A stretch of DNA of 64,000 nt. It comes from Cherax quadricarinatus (lineage: Eukaryota; Arthropoda; Malacostraca; Decapoda; Parastacidae). The translations under genes were made by a program, and so were the position numbers. This document shows, piece by piece, positions 1 through 11,824 of this stretch. The DNA lies in contig NW_027195245.1 in assembly GCF_038502225.1 (NCBI RefSeq), positions 117,501 through 181,500 on the forward strand, read 5' to 3'. Position 1 is the stretch's first letter, and the number at the start of each line of letters is the position of its first letter. Below the pieces are notes generated by a model. The model searched no databases, was not told the DNA's origin, and saw nothing but the letters and a program-made list of their open reading frames with translations.

Positions 1-3000
1 GGCTGATACTAACAGTGACGGGGTTGGTACTAACAGTGACGGGGTTGGTTCTAATAGTGACGGGGTTGGTACTAACAGTGACTTGGTTGGTACTAACAGT
101 GACGAGGTTGGTACTGACAGTGACGGGGTTGGTATTAGCAGTGACTGGGTTAGTATTAACAGTAACTGGGTTGGTTCTAACAGTGACGGGGTTGGTACTA
201 ACTGTGACGGGGTTTGTACTAACAGTGAAGGGGTTGGTACTAATGGTGACTGGGTTGGTACTAACAGTGACGTGGTTGGTACTAACAGTGACTGGATTGG
301 TTCTAACAGTGACGGGGTTGGTACTAACGTTGACGGGGTTTGTACTAACAGTGACGGGGTTGGTTCTAACAGTGACGAGGTTGGTACTAATAGTGACTGG
401 GATGCCACTAACAGTGACGGGGTTGGTACTAACAGTGACGGGGTTGGTGCTAACAGTGACTGTGTTGGTACTAACAGTGACTGGGTTGGTAATAACAGTA
501 ACGGGGTTGGTACTAACAACGACTGGGTAAGTACTAACAGTGACTGGGTTGGTACTAACAGTGACGGGGTTGGTACTAACAGTGTCGGGGTTGGTATTAA
601 AAGTGACTGGGTTGGTTCTATCAGTGACGGGGTTGATACTAACAGTGACGGGGTTGGTAATAACAGTGACTGGGTTGGTATTAACAGTGACTGGGTTGGT
701 TCTATCAGTGACGGGGTTGATACTAACAGTGACGGGGTTGGTAATAACAGTGACTGGGTTGGTTCTAACAGTGACTGGGTTGGTATTAACAGTGACTGGG
801 TTGGTACTAACAGTGACGGGGTTGGTACTAACAGTGACGGGTTTGGTTCTAACAGTGACGGTGTTGGTTCTAACAGTGACGGGGTTGGTACTAACAGTGA
901 CGGGGTTGGTACTAACAGTGACGGGGTTGGTACTAACAGTGACGGGGTTGGTACTAACAGTGACCGGGGTATTACTAACAGTGACGGGGTTGGTACTAAC
1001 AGTGACGTGGTTGGTACTAACAGTGACGGGGTTGGTACTAACAGTGACGTGATTGATACTAACAGTGACGGGGTTGGTACTAACAGTGACGAGGTTGGTA
1101 CTAACAGTGACCGGAGTATTACTAACAGTGACGGGGTTGGTACTAACAGTGACGGGTTGGTACTAACAGTTACGGGGTTGGTACTAACAGTGACCGGGGT
1201 ATTACTAACAGTGACGGGGTTGGTACTAACAGTGACGGGGTTGGTACTAACAGTGACCGGGGTATTACTAACAGTGACGGGGTTGGTACTAACAGTGACG
1301 GGGATGGTACTAACAGTGACGGGGTTGGTACTAACAGTGACGGGGTTGGTACTAACAGTGACCGGGGTATTACTAACAGTGACTGGGTTGGTACTAACAG
1401 TGACGGGTTGGTACTAACAGTGACGGGGTTGGTACTAACAGTGACCGGGGTATTACTAACAGTGACGGGGTTGGTACTAACAGTGACGGGGTTGGTACTA
1501 ACAGTGACGTGGTTGGTACTAACAGTGACCGGGGTACTACTAACAGTGACGGGGTTGGTACTAACAGTGACGGGGTTGGTACTAACAGTGACCGGGGTAT
1601 TACTAGCAGTGACTGGGTTGGTGCTAACAGTGACTGGGTTGGTACTAACAGTGACGGGGTTGGTACTAACAGTGACGGGGTTGGTACTAACAGTGACGGA
1701 GTTGGTACTAACAGTGACGGGGTTGGTACTAACAGTGACAGGGTTGGTACTGACAATGACTGGGTTGGTAGTAACAGTGACGGGGTTGATGCTAACAGTG
1801 ACGGGGTTGGTACTAACAGTGACGGGGATGGTACTAACAGTGACGGGGTTACTACTAGCAGTGACGGGGTTGGTACTAACAGTGACTGGGCTGATACTAA
1901 CACTGAGTGGGTTGGTACTAACAGTGACGGGGTTGGTTCTAATAGTGACGGTGTTGGTACTAACAGTGACTTGGTTGGTACTAACAGTGACGAGGTTGTT
2001 ACTGACAGTGACGGGGTTGGTATTAGCAGTGACTGGGTTAGTATTAACAGTAACTGGGTTGGTTCTAACAGTGACGGGGTTGGTACTAACTGTGACGGGG
2101 TTTGTACTAACAGTGAAGGGGTTGGTACTAATGGTGACTCGGTTGGTACTAACAGTGACGTGGTTGGTACTAACAGTGACTGGATTGGTTCTAACAGTGA
2201 CGGGGTTGGTACTAACGTTGACGGGGTTGGTACTAACAGTGACGGGGTTGGTTCTAACAGTGACGAGGTTGGTACTAATAGTGACTGGGATGCCACTAAC
2301 AGTGACGGGGTTGGTACTAACAGTGACGGGGTTGGTGCTAACAGTGACTGTGTTGGTACTAACAGTGACTGGGTTGGTAATAACAGTAACGGGGTTGGTA
2401 CTAACAACGACTGGGTAAGTACTAACAGTGACTGGGTTGGTACTAACAGTGACGGGGTTGGTACTAACAGTGTCGGGGTTGGCATTAACAGTGACTGGGT
2501 TGGTACTAACAGTGACTGGGTTGGTTCTATCAGTGACGGGGTTGATACTAACAGTGACGGGGTTGGTAATAACAGTGACTGGGTTGGTTCCAACAGTGAC
2601 TGCGTTGGTATTAACAGTGACTGGGTTGGTACTAACAGTGACGGGGTTGGTACTAACAGTGACGGGTTTGGTTCTAACAGTGACGGTGTTGGTTCTAACA
2701 GTGACGGGGTTGGTACTAACAGTGACGGGGTTGGTACTAACAGTGACGGGGTTGGTACTAACAGTGACGGGGTTGGTACTAACAGTGACCGGGGTATTAC
2801 TAACAGTGACGGGGTTGGTACTAACAGTGACGTGGTTGGTACTAACAGTGACGGGGTTGGTACTAACAGTGATGGGGTTGGTACTAACAGTGACGGGGTT
2901 GGTACTAACAGTGACGTGATTGATACTAACAGTGACGGGGTTGGTACTAACAGTGACGAGGTTGGTACTAACAGTGACCGGAGTATTACTAACAGTGACG

Positions 3001-4166
3001 GGGTTGGTACTAACAGTGACGGGTTGGTACTAACAGTTACGGGGTTGGTACTAACAGTGACCGGGGTATTACTAACAGTGACGGGGTTGGTACTAACAGT
3101 GACGGGGTTGGTACTAACAGTGACCGGGGTATTACTAACAGTGACGGGGTTGGTACTAACAGTGACGGGGATGGTACTAACAGTGACGGGGTTGGTACTA
3201 ACAGTGACGGGGTTGGTACTAACAGTGACCGGGGTTTTACTAACAGTGACTGGGTTGGTACTAACAGTGACGGGTTGGTACTAACAGTGACGGGGTTGGT
3301 ACTAACAGTGACCGGGGTATTACTAACAGTGACGGGGTTGGTACTAACAGTGACGGGGTTGGTACTAACAGTGACGTGGTTGGTACTAACAGTGACCGGG
3401 GTATTACTAACAGTGACGGGGTTGGTACTAACACTGACGGGGTTGATACTAACAGTGACGGGGTTGGTACTAACAGTGACTGGGTTGGTACTAACAGTGA
3501 CCGGGGTATTACTAGCAGTGACTGGGTTGGTGCTAACAGTGACTGGGTTGGTACTAACAGTGACGGGGTTGGTACTAACAGTGACGGGGTTGGTACTAAC
3601 AGTGACGGGGTTGGTACTAACAGTGACGGGGTTGGTACTAACAGTGACGGGGTTGGTACTAACAGTGACGGGGTTGGTACTAACAGTGACGGGGTTGGTA
3701 CTAACAGTGACGGGGTTGGTACTAACAGTGACGGGGTTGGTACTAACAGTGACGGGGTTTTTACTGACAGTGACGTGGTTGGTACTAACAGTGACCGGGG
3801 TATTACTAACAGTGACGGGGTTGGAACTAACAGTGACGAGGTTGGTACTAACAGTGACGGGGTTCGTACTAACAGTGACGGGGTTGGTACTAACAGTGAC
3901 CGGGGTATTACTAACAGTGACTGGGTTGGTGCTAACAGTGACGGGGTTGGTACTAACAGTGACGGGGTTGGTACTAACAGTGACGGGCTTGGTACTAACA
4001 GTGACGGGCTTGGTGCTAACAGTGACGGGCTTGGTACTAACAGTGACGGGGTTGGTACTAACAGTGACGGGGTTGGTACTAACAGTGACGGGGTTGGTAC
4101 TAACAATGACGGGGTTGGTACTAACAGTGAAGGGGTTGGTACTAACAGTGAAGGGGTGATAAGCAC
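1..4166. repeat. Tandem array A, 21-bp unit
   Basis: About 198 head-to-tail copies of a 21-bp unit with core GTGACGGGGTTGGTACTA; the array runs off the left edge of the window. Variants change the GACGGGG segment (GACTGGG, GACCGGGG, GACGTGG) or the TACTAAC segment. A few units have lost one G (near 1151, 1401, 3018 and 3269) and shift the reading phase. A block near 131 recurs near 2019 (offset 1888, which is 90 units minus 2 bp), so it was copied as a higher-order block. Because 21 is divisible by three and the unit has few stops, several frames on both strands stay open for hundreds of codons. I treat these as non-coding. Confidence 0.97.
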
Positions 4167-5200
4167 TGGAAGTTAATTAAACAACAATATAAAGAATACC
4201 GCTGAAGACCTCCTGGCGAGTCTGGTCTTACTTACACACCACAACTTTTGTTTACGACATCAGTTGTTTCAGTGACGCTGCTGGACGCTTGCACAAGGGC
4301 AATAAATTGTATTTAAGTCGAATACGTTGCTACGAGTTGAAATTAATTAGTTATTTTCATTACTCTCGTAACATTTCATACATTTATGCACTTCATCAGT
4401 TTGTATAATTCAGTAATTTCAAATATAATTCTACGTTTCTCGTGTGAAAGTAAGAGTTTGGAGCTTAAGGATTAGTTTCTTAATATTTTTATATGTTTTA
4501 TTTTGTGTTATCACTAAAAGATAACATTTGGAGTCCGTGCCATGATATTAACCTGGTGTAGCCTCCTGGTAAACCCTCTTACTTCCATTATTTCTCAATT
4601 AAAGTCAGAAGGACGTTCACTGGCCGCTGCGCCACCAACTAATACTTACTATATATAATCTTGACACTTGTAAATAACTGCAATATTTTCAAGGTCATAA
4701 GTTATGAAAACCCGAGTTTTCTCACTCTGTTATGAACGTTAATATTCGTCCCGTCTAAATTCTTGACTGGAGAACGAAAGAATTTTTACCATAATTATTA
4801 CCCCTTTCAAGAAAAGTGCCTTGATGCTGGTGAAAAGATCTTGATTCTAGGAACTTGAGCCACTCTTTCTCGTTTCTAAGATCACAAATTACTGCCTCCC
4901 TTTGCCCAGGTACTGTATCACCCCTATGGGTTTAGCTGATCCACATAAATGTAATACTAATTATATTAATATTTTGATCATTATTATATTTATGGGAAAT
5001 CGGTAAATCCGCAAGAGTTATACAGCTTCTAAGCAATGGAAGGCAACCACCCACGAGCCAGGCAAGGAGACAATCAGCTTAAATTTCATTAATCAAGAGC
5101 CTGTAACCACAAGCAGCTGCTTTATACACATAATATTAATCTCAAACTTCTACAAACCATTCTCCAGTTAATGACTGGGATGGAGAATATACTAACTTTC
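4167..5200. other. AT-rich spacer between arrays A and B
   Basis: About 1 kb of non-repetitive, AT-rich sequence. I see no reading frame of note, no RNA gene and no clear promoter. The only recognisable content is a diverged dispersed repeat near its right end, listed separately. Confidence 0.6.
4960..5115 (+). repeat. Diverged dispersed repeat, same family as 57010-57185
   Basis: Words spread along this stretch appear in the same order as in the better-preserved copy at 57010-57185: an ATTATTAT lead, a segment like GTTATACAGC, a GGAAGGCA-like segment and a terminal AATCAAGAGCC. Spacing differs and divergence is high. No coding capacity is visible. It is probably an old SINE- or MITE-like element; the class is not certain. 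Confidence 0.4.
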
Positions 5201-8200
5201 GTGAGTGAGTGTGGTAGAAGCCTCAGAGTGAGTGTGGTAGAGGCCTCAGAGTGAGTGTGGTAGAAGCCTCAGAGTGAGTCTGGTAGAAGCCTCAGAGTGA
5301 GTCTGGTAGAAGCCTCAGAGTGAGTGTGGTAGAGGCCTCAGAGTGAGTGTGGTAGAAGCCTCAGAGTGAGTGTGGTAGAGGCCTCAGAGTGAGTGTGGTA
5401 GAAGCCTCAGAGTGAGTGTGGTAGAAGCCTCAGAGTGAGTGTGGTAGAGGCCTCAGAGTGAGTGTGGTAGAAGCCTCAGAGTGAGTGTGGTAGAAGCCTC
5501 AGAGTGAGTGTGGTAGAGGCCTCAGAGTGAGTGTGGTAGAGGCCTCAGAGTGAGTGTGGTAGAAGCCTCAGAGTGAGTGTGGAAGAAGCCTCAGAGTGAG
5601 TGTGGTAGAGGCCTCAGAGTGAGTGTGGTAGAGGCTTCAGAGTGAGTGTGGTAGAAGGCTCAGAGTGAGTGTGGTAGAAGCCTCAGAGTGAGTGTGGTAG
5701 AGGCCTCAGAGTGAGTGTGGTAGAGGCCTCAGAGTGAGTGTGGTAGAAGCCTCAGAGTGAGTGTGGTAGAAGCCTCAGAGTGAGTGTGGTAGAGGTCTCA
5801 GAGTGAGTATTGCAGAGGCCTCAGAGTGAGTGTGGAAGAGGCCTCAGAGTGAGTGTGGTAGAAGCCTCAGAGTGAGTGTGGTAGAAGCCTAAGAGTGAGT
5901 GTGGTAGAGGCCTCAGAGTGAGTGTGGTAGAAGCCTCAGAGTGAGTGTTGCAGAGGCCGCAGAGTGAGTATTGCAGAGGCCTCAGAGTGAGTGTGGTAGA
6001 GGCCTCAGAGTGAGTGTGGTAGAAGCCTCAGAGTGAGTGAGGTAGAGGCCTCAGAGTGAGTGTGGTAGAAGCCTCAGAGTGAGTGTTGTAGAGGCCTCAG
6101 AGTGAGTATTGCAGAGGCCTCAGAGTGAGTGTGGTAGAGGCCTCAGAGTGAGTGTGGTAGAAGCCTCAGAGTGAGTGTGGTAGAGGCCTCAGAGTGAGTG
6201 TGGTAGAAGTCTCAGAGTGAGTGTGGTAGAGGCCTCAGAGTGAGTATTGCAGAGGCCTCAGAGTGAGTGTGGTAGAGGCCTCAGAGTGAGAGTGGTAGAA
6301 GCCTCAGAGTGAGTGTGGTAGAAGTCTCAGAGTGAGTATGGTAGAGACCTCAGAGTGAGTGTGGTAGAGGCCTCAGAGTGAGTGTGGTAGAGGCCTCAGA
6401 GTGTATGGGGTAGAAGCCTCGGAGTGAGTGTGGAAGAAGCCTCAGAGTGAGTGTGGGAGTGTGGTAGAGGCCTCAGAGTGAGTATTGCAGAGGCCTCAGA
6501 GTGAGTGTGGTAGAGGCCTCAGAGTGAGTGTGGTAGAAGCCTCAGAGTGAGTGTGGTAGAAGCCTCAGAGTGAGTGTGGTAGAAGCCTCAGAGTGAGTAT
6601 GGTAGAGGCCTCAGAGTGAGTGTGGTGGAGGCCTCAGAGTGAGTGTGGTAGAAGCCTCAGAGTGAGTGTGGTAGAGGCCTCAGAATGAGCATTGCAGAGG
6701 CCTCAGAGTGAGTGTGGTAGAGGCCTCAGAGTGAGTGTGGTAGAAGCTTCAGAGTGAGTGTGGTAGAAGCCTCAGAGTGAGTGTGGTAGAGGCCTCAGAG
6801 TGTATGGGGTTGAAGCCTCGGAGTGAGTGTGGTAGAAGCCTCAGAGTGAGTGTGGGAGTGTGGTAGAGGCCTCAGAGTGAGTATTGCAGAGGCCTCAGAG
6901 TGAGTGTGGTAGAGGCCTCAGAGTGAGTGTGGTAGAAGCCTCAGAGTGAGTGTGGTAGAGGCCTCAGAGTGAGTGTGGTAGAGGCCTCAGAGTGAGTGTG
7001 GTAGAGGCCTCAGAGTGAGTGTGGTAGAGCCCTCAGAGTGAGTGTGGTAGAAGCCTCAGAGTGAGTGTGGTAGAAGCCTCAGAGTGAGTGTGGTAGAAGC
7101 CTCAGAGTGAGTATGGTAGAGGCCTCAGAGTGAGTGTGGTAGAGGCCTCAGAGTGAGTGTGGTAGAAGCTTCAGAGTAAGTGTGGTAGAAGCCTCAGAGT
7201 GAGTGTGGTAGAAGCATCAGAGTGAGCATAGTAGAGACCTCAGAGTGAGTGTGGTAGAGGCCTCAGAGTGTGTGTGGTAGAAGCCTCAGAGTGAGTGTGG
7301 TAGAAGTCTCAGAGTGAGTGTGGTAGAGGCCTCAGAGTGAGTATTGCAGAGGCCTCAGAGTGAGTGTAGTAGAGGTCTCAGAGTGTGTGTGGTAGAAGCC
7401 TCAGAGTGAGTGTGGTAAAAGCCTCAGAGTGAGTGTGGTAGAAGCTTCAGAGTGAGTGTGGTAGAGGCCTCAGAGTGTATGGGGTAGAAGCCTCGGAGTG
7501 AGTGTGGTAGAAGCCTCAGAGTGAGTGTGGGAGTGTGGTAGAGGCCTCAGAGTGAGTATTGCAGAGGCCTCAGAGTGAGTGTGGTAGAGGCCTCAGAGTG
7601 AGTGCGGTAGAAGCCTCAGAGTGAGTGTGGTAGAAGCCTCAGAGTGAGTGTGGTAGAAGCCTCAGAGTGAGTATGGTAGAGGCCTCAGAGTGAGTGTTGT
7701 GGAGGCCTCAGAGTGAGTGTGGTAGAAGCCTCAGAGTGAGTGTGGTAGAGGCCTCAGAATGAGCATTGCAGAGGCCTCAGAGTGAGTGTGGTAGAGGCCT
7801 CAGAGTGAGTGTGGTAGAAGCTTCAGAGTAAGTGTGGTAGAAGCCTCAGAGTGAGTGTGGTAGAAGCATCAGAGTGAGCATAGTAGAGACCTCAGAGTGA
7901 GTGTGGTAGAGGCCTCAGAGTGTGTGTGGTAGAAGCCTCAGAGTGAGTGTGGTAGAAGTCTCAGAGTGAGTGTGGTAGAGGCCTCAGAGTGAGTATTGCA
8001 GAGGCCTCAGAGTGAGTGTAGTAGAGGTCTCAGAGTGTGTGTGGTAGAAGCCTCAGAGTGAGTGTGGTAAAAGCCTCAGAGTGAGTGTGGTAGAAGCTTC
8101 AGAGTGAGTGTGGTAGAGGCCTCAGAGTGAGTATTGCAGAGGCCTCAGAGTGAGTGTAGTAGAGGTCTCAGAGTGTGTTTGGTAGAAACCTCAGAGTGAG

Positions 8201-10699
8201 TGTGGTAGAAGCCTAAGAGTGAGTGTGGTAGAGACCTCAGAGTGAGTGTGGTAGAAGCCTCAGAGTGAGTGTGGTAGAAGCCTCAGAATGAGTGTGGTAG
8301 AAGCCTCAGAGTGAGTATGGTAGAAGCCTCAGAGTGAGTGTGGTAGAGGCCTCAGAGTGAGTGTGGTAGAAACCTCAGAGTGAGTGTGGTAGAAGTCTAA
8401 GAGTGAGTGTGGTAGAGGCCTCAGAGTGAGTATGGTAGAGACTTCAGAATGAGTGTGATAGAGGTCTCAGAGTGTGGTAGTGGCCTCAGAGTAAGTGTGG
8501 TAGAAGCCTCAGAGGGAGTGTAGTAGAAGCCTCTGGGTGAGTGTGGTAGAAGCCTCAGAGTGAGTGTGGTAGGGGCCTCAGAGTGAGTGTGGTAGAAGCC
8601 TCAGAGTTAGTGTGGTAGACGCCTCAGAGTTAGTGTGGTAGAGGCCTCAGAGTGAGTGTGGTAGAGGCCTCAGAGTGAGTGTGGTAGAGGCCTCAGAGTG
8701 AGTGTGGTAGAGGCCTCAGAGTGTGGTAGTGGCCTCTGAGTAAATGTGGTAGAGGCCTCAGAGTAAGTGTGGTAGAGGCCTCAGAGTGAGTGTGGTAGAG
8801 GCCTCAGAGTGTGGTAGTGGCCTCAGAGTAAGTGTGGTAAAGGCCTCAGAGTGAGTGTGGTAGAGGCCTCAGAGTGAGTGTGGTAGAAGCCTCAGAGTGA
8901 GTGTGGTAGAGGTCTCAGAGTGAGTGTGGTAGAGGCCTCAGAGTGAGTGTGGTAGAGGCCTCAGAGTGAGTGTGGTAGAACCTCAGAGAGAGTGTGGTAG
9001 AGGCCTCAGAGTGAGTGTGGTAGAGGCCTCAGAGTGAGTGTGGTAGAAGCCTCAGAGTGAGTGTGGTAGAACCTCAGAGTGAGTGTGGTAGAAGCCTCAG
9101 AGTGAGTGTGGTAGAGGCCTCAGAGTGAGTGTGGTAGAGGCCTCAGAGTGAGTGTGGTAGAAGCCTCAGAGTGAGTGTGGTAGAGGCCTCAGAGTGAGTG
9201 TGGTAGAACCTCAGAGTGAGTGTGGTAGAACCTCAAGGTGAGTGTGGTAGACGCCTCAGAGTGAGTGTTGTACAGGCCTCAGAGTGAGTGTGGTAGAGAC
9301 TTTAGAATGAGTGTGGTAGAGGCCTCAGAGTGAGTGTGGTAGAAGCCTCAGAGTGAGTGTGGTAGAGGCCTCAGAGTGAGTGTGGTAGAGGCCTCAGAGT
9401 GAGTGTGGTAGAGGCCTCAGAGTGAGTGTGGTAGAACCTCAAGGTGAGTGTGGTAGACGCCTCAGAGTGAGTGTTGTACAGGCCTCAGAGTGAGTGTGGT
9501 AGAGGCCTCAGAGTGAGTGTGGTAGAAGCCTCAGAGTGAGTGTGGTAGAGGCCTCAGAGTGAGTGTGGTAGAGGCCTCTGAGTGAGTGTGGTAGAGACTT
9601 TAGAATGAGTGTGGTAGAGGCCTCAGAGTGAGTGTGGTAGAAGCCTCAGAGTGAGTGTGGTAGAGGCCTCAGAGTGAGTGTGGTAGAGGCCTCTGAGTGA
9701 GTGTGGTAGAGACTTTAGAATGAGTGTGGTAGAGGCCTCAGAGTGAGTGTGGTAGAAGCCTCAGAGTGAGTGTGGTAGAGGCCTCAGAGTGAGTGTGGTA
9801 GAGACTTTAGAATGAGTGTGGTAGAGGCCTCAGAGTGAGTGTGGTAGAGACTTTAGAATGAGTGTGGTAGAGGCCTCAGAGTGAGTGTGGTAGAGGCCTC
9901 TGAGTGAGTGTGGTAGAGACTTTAGAATGAGTGTGGTAGAAGCCTCAGAGTGAGTGTGGTAGAGGCCTCTGAGTGAGTGTGGTAGAGACTTTAGAATGAG
10001 TGTGGTAGAAGCCTCAGAGTGAGTGTGGTAGAGGCCTCTGAGTGAGTGTGGTAGAGACTTTAGAATGAGTGTGGTAGAGGCCTCAGAGTGAGTGTGGTAG
10101 AAGCCTCAGAGTGAGTGTGGTAGAGGCCTCAGAGTGAATGTGGTAGAGGCCTCTGAGTGAGTGTGGTAGAGACTTTAGAATGAGTGGGGTAGAGGCCTCA
10201 GAGTGAGTGTGGTAGAAGCCTCAGAGTGAGTGTGGTAGAGGCCTCAGAGTGAGTGTGGTAGAGACTTTAGAATGAGTGTGGTAGAGGCCTCAGAGTGAGT
10301 GTGGTAGAGACTTTAGAATGAGTGTGGTAGAGGCCTCAGAGTGAGTGTGGTAGAGGCCTCTGAGTGAGTGTGGTAGAGACTTTAGAATGAGTGTGGTAGA
10401 AGCCTCAGAGTGAGTGTGGTAGAGGCCTCAGAGTGAGTGTGGTAGAAGCCTCCGAGTGAGTGTTGTAGAGGCCTCAGAGTGAGTGTGGTAGAGGCCTCAG
10501 AGTGAGTGTGGTAGAGGCCTCAGAGTGAGTGTGGTAGAAGCCTCAGAGTGAGTGTGGTAGAGGCCTCAGAGTGAGTGTGGTAGAGGCCTCAGAGTGAGTG
10601 TGGTAGAGGCCTCAGAGTGAGTGTGGTAGAGGCCTCAGAGTGAGTGTGGTAGAAGCCTCAGAGTGAGTGTGGTAGAGACCTCAGAGTGAGTGTGGTAGA
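5201..10699. repeat. Tandem array B, 23-bp unit
   Basis: About 239 copies of a 23-bp unit with core GTGAGTGTGGTAGAAGCCTC. The commonest variation is AAGCC versus AGGCC, both along the whole array. Rarer variants are local: GTATTGCAGAGG units around 5.8-8.1 kb, and a GACTTTAGAATGAG unit seen about a dozen times between about 9.29 and 10.39 kb. A GTGTATGGGGT variant at 6401, 6800 and 7475 is each time followed by a shortened unit (GAGTGTGGGAGTGTGG), which marks copied blocks. The unit is not a multiple of three, so no long frame persists. Confidence 0.97.
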
Positions 10700-11139
10700 T
10701 AATCATTTCTTCGTCTCTTTTTAATTCCTCTTCTAATATTTCTAATCTACAATTCAGTTTATTGGGTATATTTGAACCTTCAAAGTGTTGTTTATGTGTA
10801 AGAATTGCAGCAGTGAACAGAATATTGAAGACCTTTACTGTTGCTTTGGGCGCTGTGGTTTATAAACAAGACTTTAGTTGTGATATAAATAGTTTGGAAA
10901 TTGAAGAACTGGGAATTTGTGTAAAATTGAGGAAAATTTCTACCAACAAGTGGCTTTCTCATTCTGGGACAGAGACAAATGGTAGAAAACCTGGAGTGTG
11001 AGGTAATCAGTCCCTCAGCCTTGAGTCGATGCGTTCAACCCATCAGTAAAAGTGGTTTATATAGTGTAGATAGTTGAGTTGAAACAGCAGGAGACAGAGT
11101 CACCAGTGGAAAATTCCACTAGAGTAATTAGGTCAGTCC

Positions 11140-11245
11140 TATAAGTTCGGTACAGGACTGAGGAAGTCACTTGCTGGTGAAATGTTTCCACAACAAACAT
11201 TCCCACATGTTGCAAATGTGTCTAATTCTTTAAGTCTTTAATTGT
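11140..11245 (+). repeat. Dispersed repeat, inverted relative at 48960-49045
   Basis: The segment GGACTGAGGAAGTCACTTG followed by GGTGAAATGTTTCC matches, on the opposite strand, the segment near 49000-49040 (GGACTGAAGAAGCCACT then GGCGAAACGTTTCC). Two copies in opposite orientation in one window support a dispersed family. I associate this motif with repeats common in decapod genomes, from memory and unverified. No coding capacity. Confidence 0.5.
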
Positions 11246-11667
11246 TCATAATTTTAAGGATTTGTACTAATTTTATACTTCTGATGGATTTTCAGAAGAA
11301 TTTGGTATACAGTACCGAAAAAAAGTTCCGCAGAAAGTGCAATGTCAAGCAGATGTTCCTATGCGATGGACGTCATTTCTGGCTCACAGGACCCACTGTT
11401 TATTCACAACACTTCAGACAGCCATAATGGTGAAGTCAACCTTGGACTACAACTGAATGGCTCAACAAGCACAATTGTGCAGTCGTCAGTAAACTCAAGT
11501 TAGTGATACAGTACATGCTTCTTTATATGTATCTTTGAACTACCAGTGGTGGTGGACTGGTAAGCGAGTAGAAAGTCTCGGGCAGATGGCCAATAGTTCC
11601 AGTGACGGGTCATCATATAATGAAGACCCTCGTCAGGAAACACTTGTTTGTTTTCTGATGAATCTTG

Positions 11668-11682
11668 CCTAACCTAACCTAA
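11668..11682 (-). repeat. Short interstitial telomere-type repeat (CCTAA)3
   Basis: Three perfect tandem CCTAA units, i.e. TTAGG on the minus strand, which is the common arthropod telomere repeat. The run is only 15 bp and may be chance or a relic. A two-unit match occurs near 57675. Confidence 0.35.
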
Positions 11683-11824
11683 TATAGATTTATTTTTCAT
11701 GAGAGAATTTCTTCATTTCCAACATGCATGTAGTACTGATGATCGTACATACACTAACATGGATCCAAAACATGTTCTCTGACCTAAGGTTACCTTCGTA
11801 AATAACAATGTAGTTGGTCGTACT

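Larger units (their letters stand above)
10700..11824. other. Unique spacer between arrays B and C
   Basis: About 1.1 kb of non-tandem sequence. Two short frames (10762-11001 and 11242-11427, plus strand) lack recognisable domains and I do not call them genes. The stretch holds a dispersed repeat near 11140-11245 and a short telomere-like CCTAA run at 11668. It ends with CTAAGGTTAC (11784-11793), a word that recurs at the far edge of array C. Confidence 0.55.

Noticed and set aside
1..4166. G-quadruplex array
   Set aside because: Each 21-bp unit has only one GGGG run and one GG, with long loops; not a convincing quadruplex pattern.
1..4176. Reading frames of 160-590 codons in array A on both strands
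   Set aside because: Seven-residue repeats from a 21-bp tandem unit; the same DNA is open in overlapping frames.
10762..11001. 79-codon frame between arrays B and C
   Set aside because: No ATG start, no domain and no homologue I recognise.
11242..11427. 61-codon frame between arrays B and C
   Set aside because: Short, partly overlaps a dispersed repeat, no domain.
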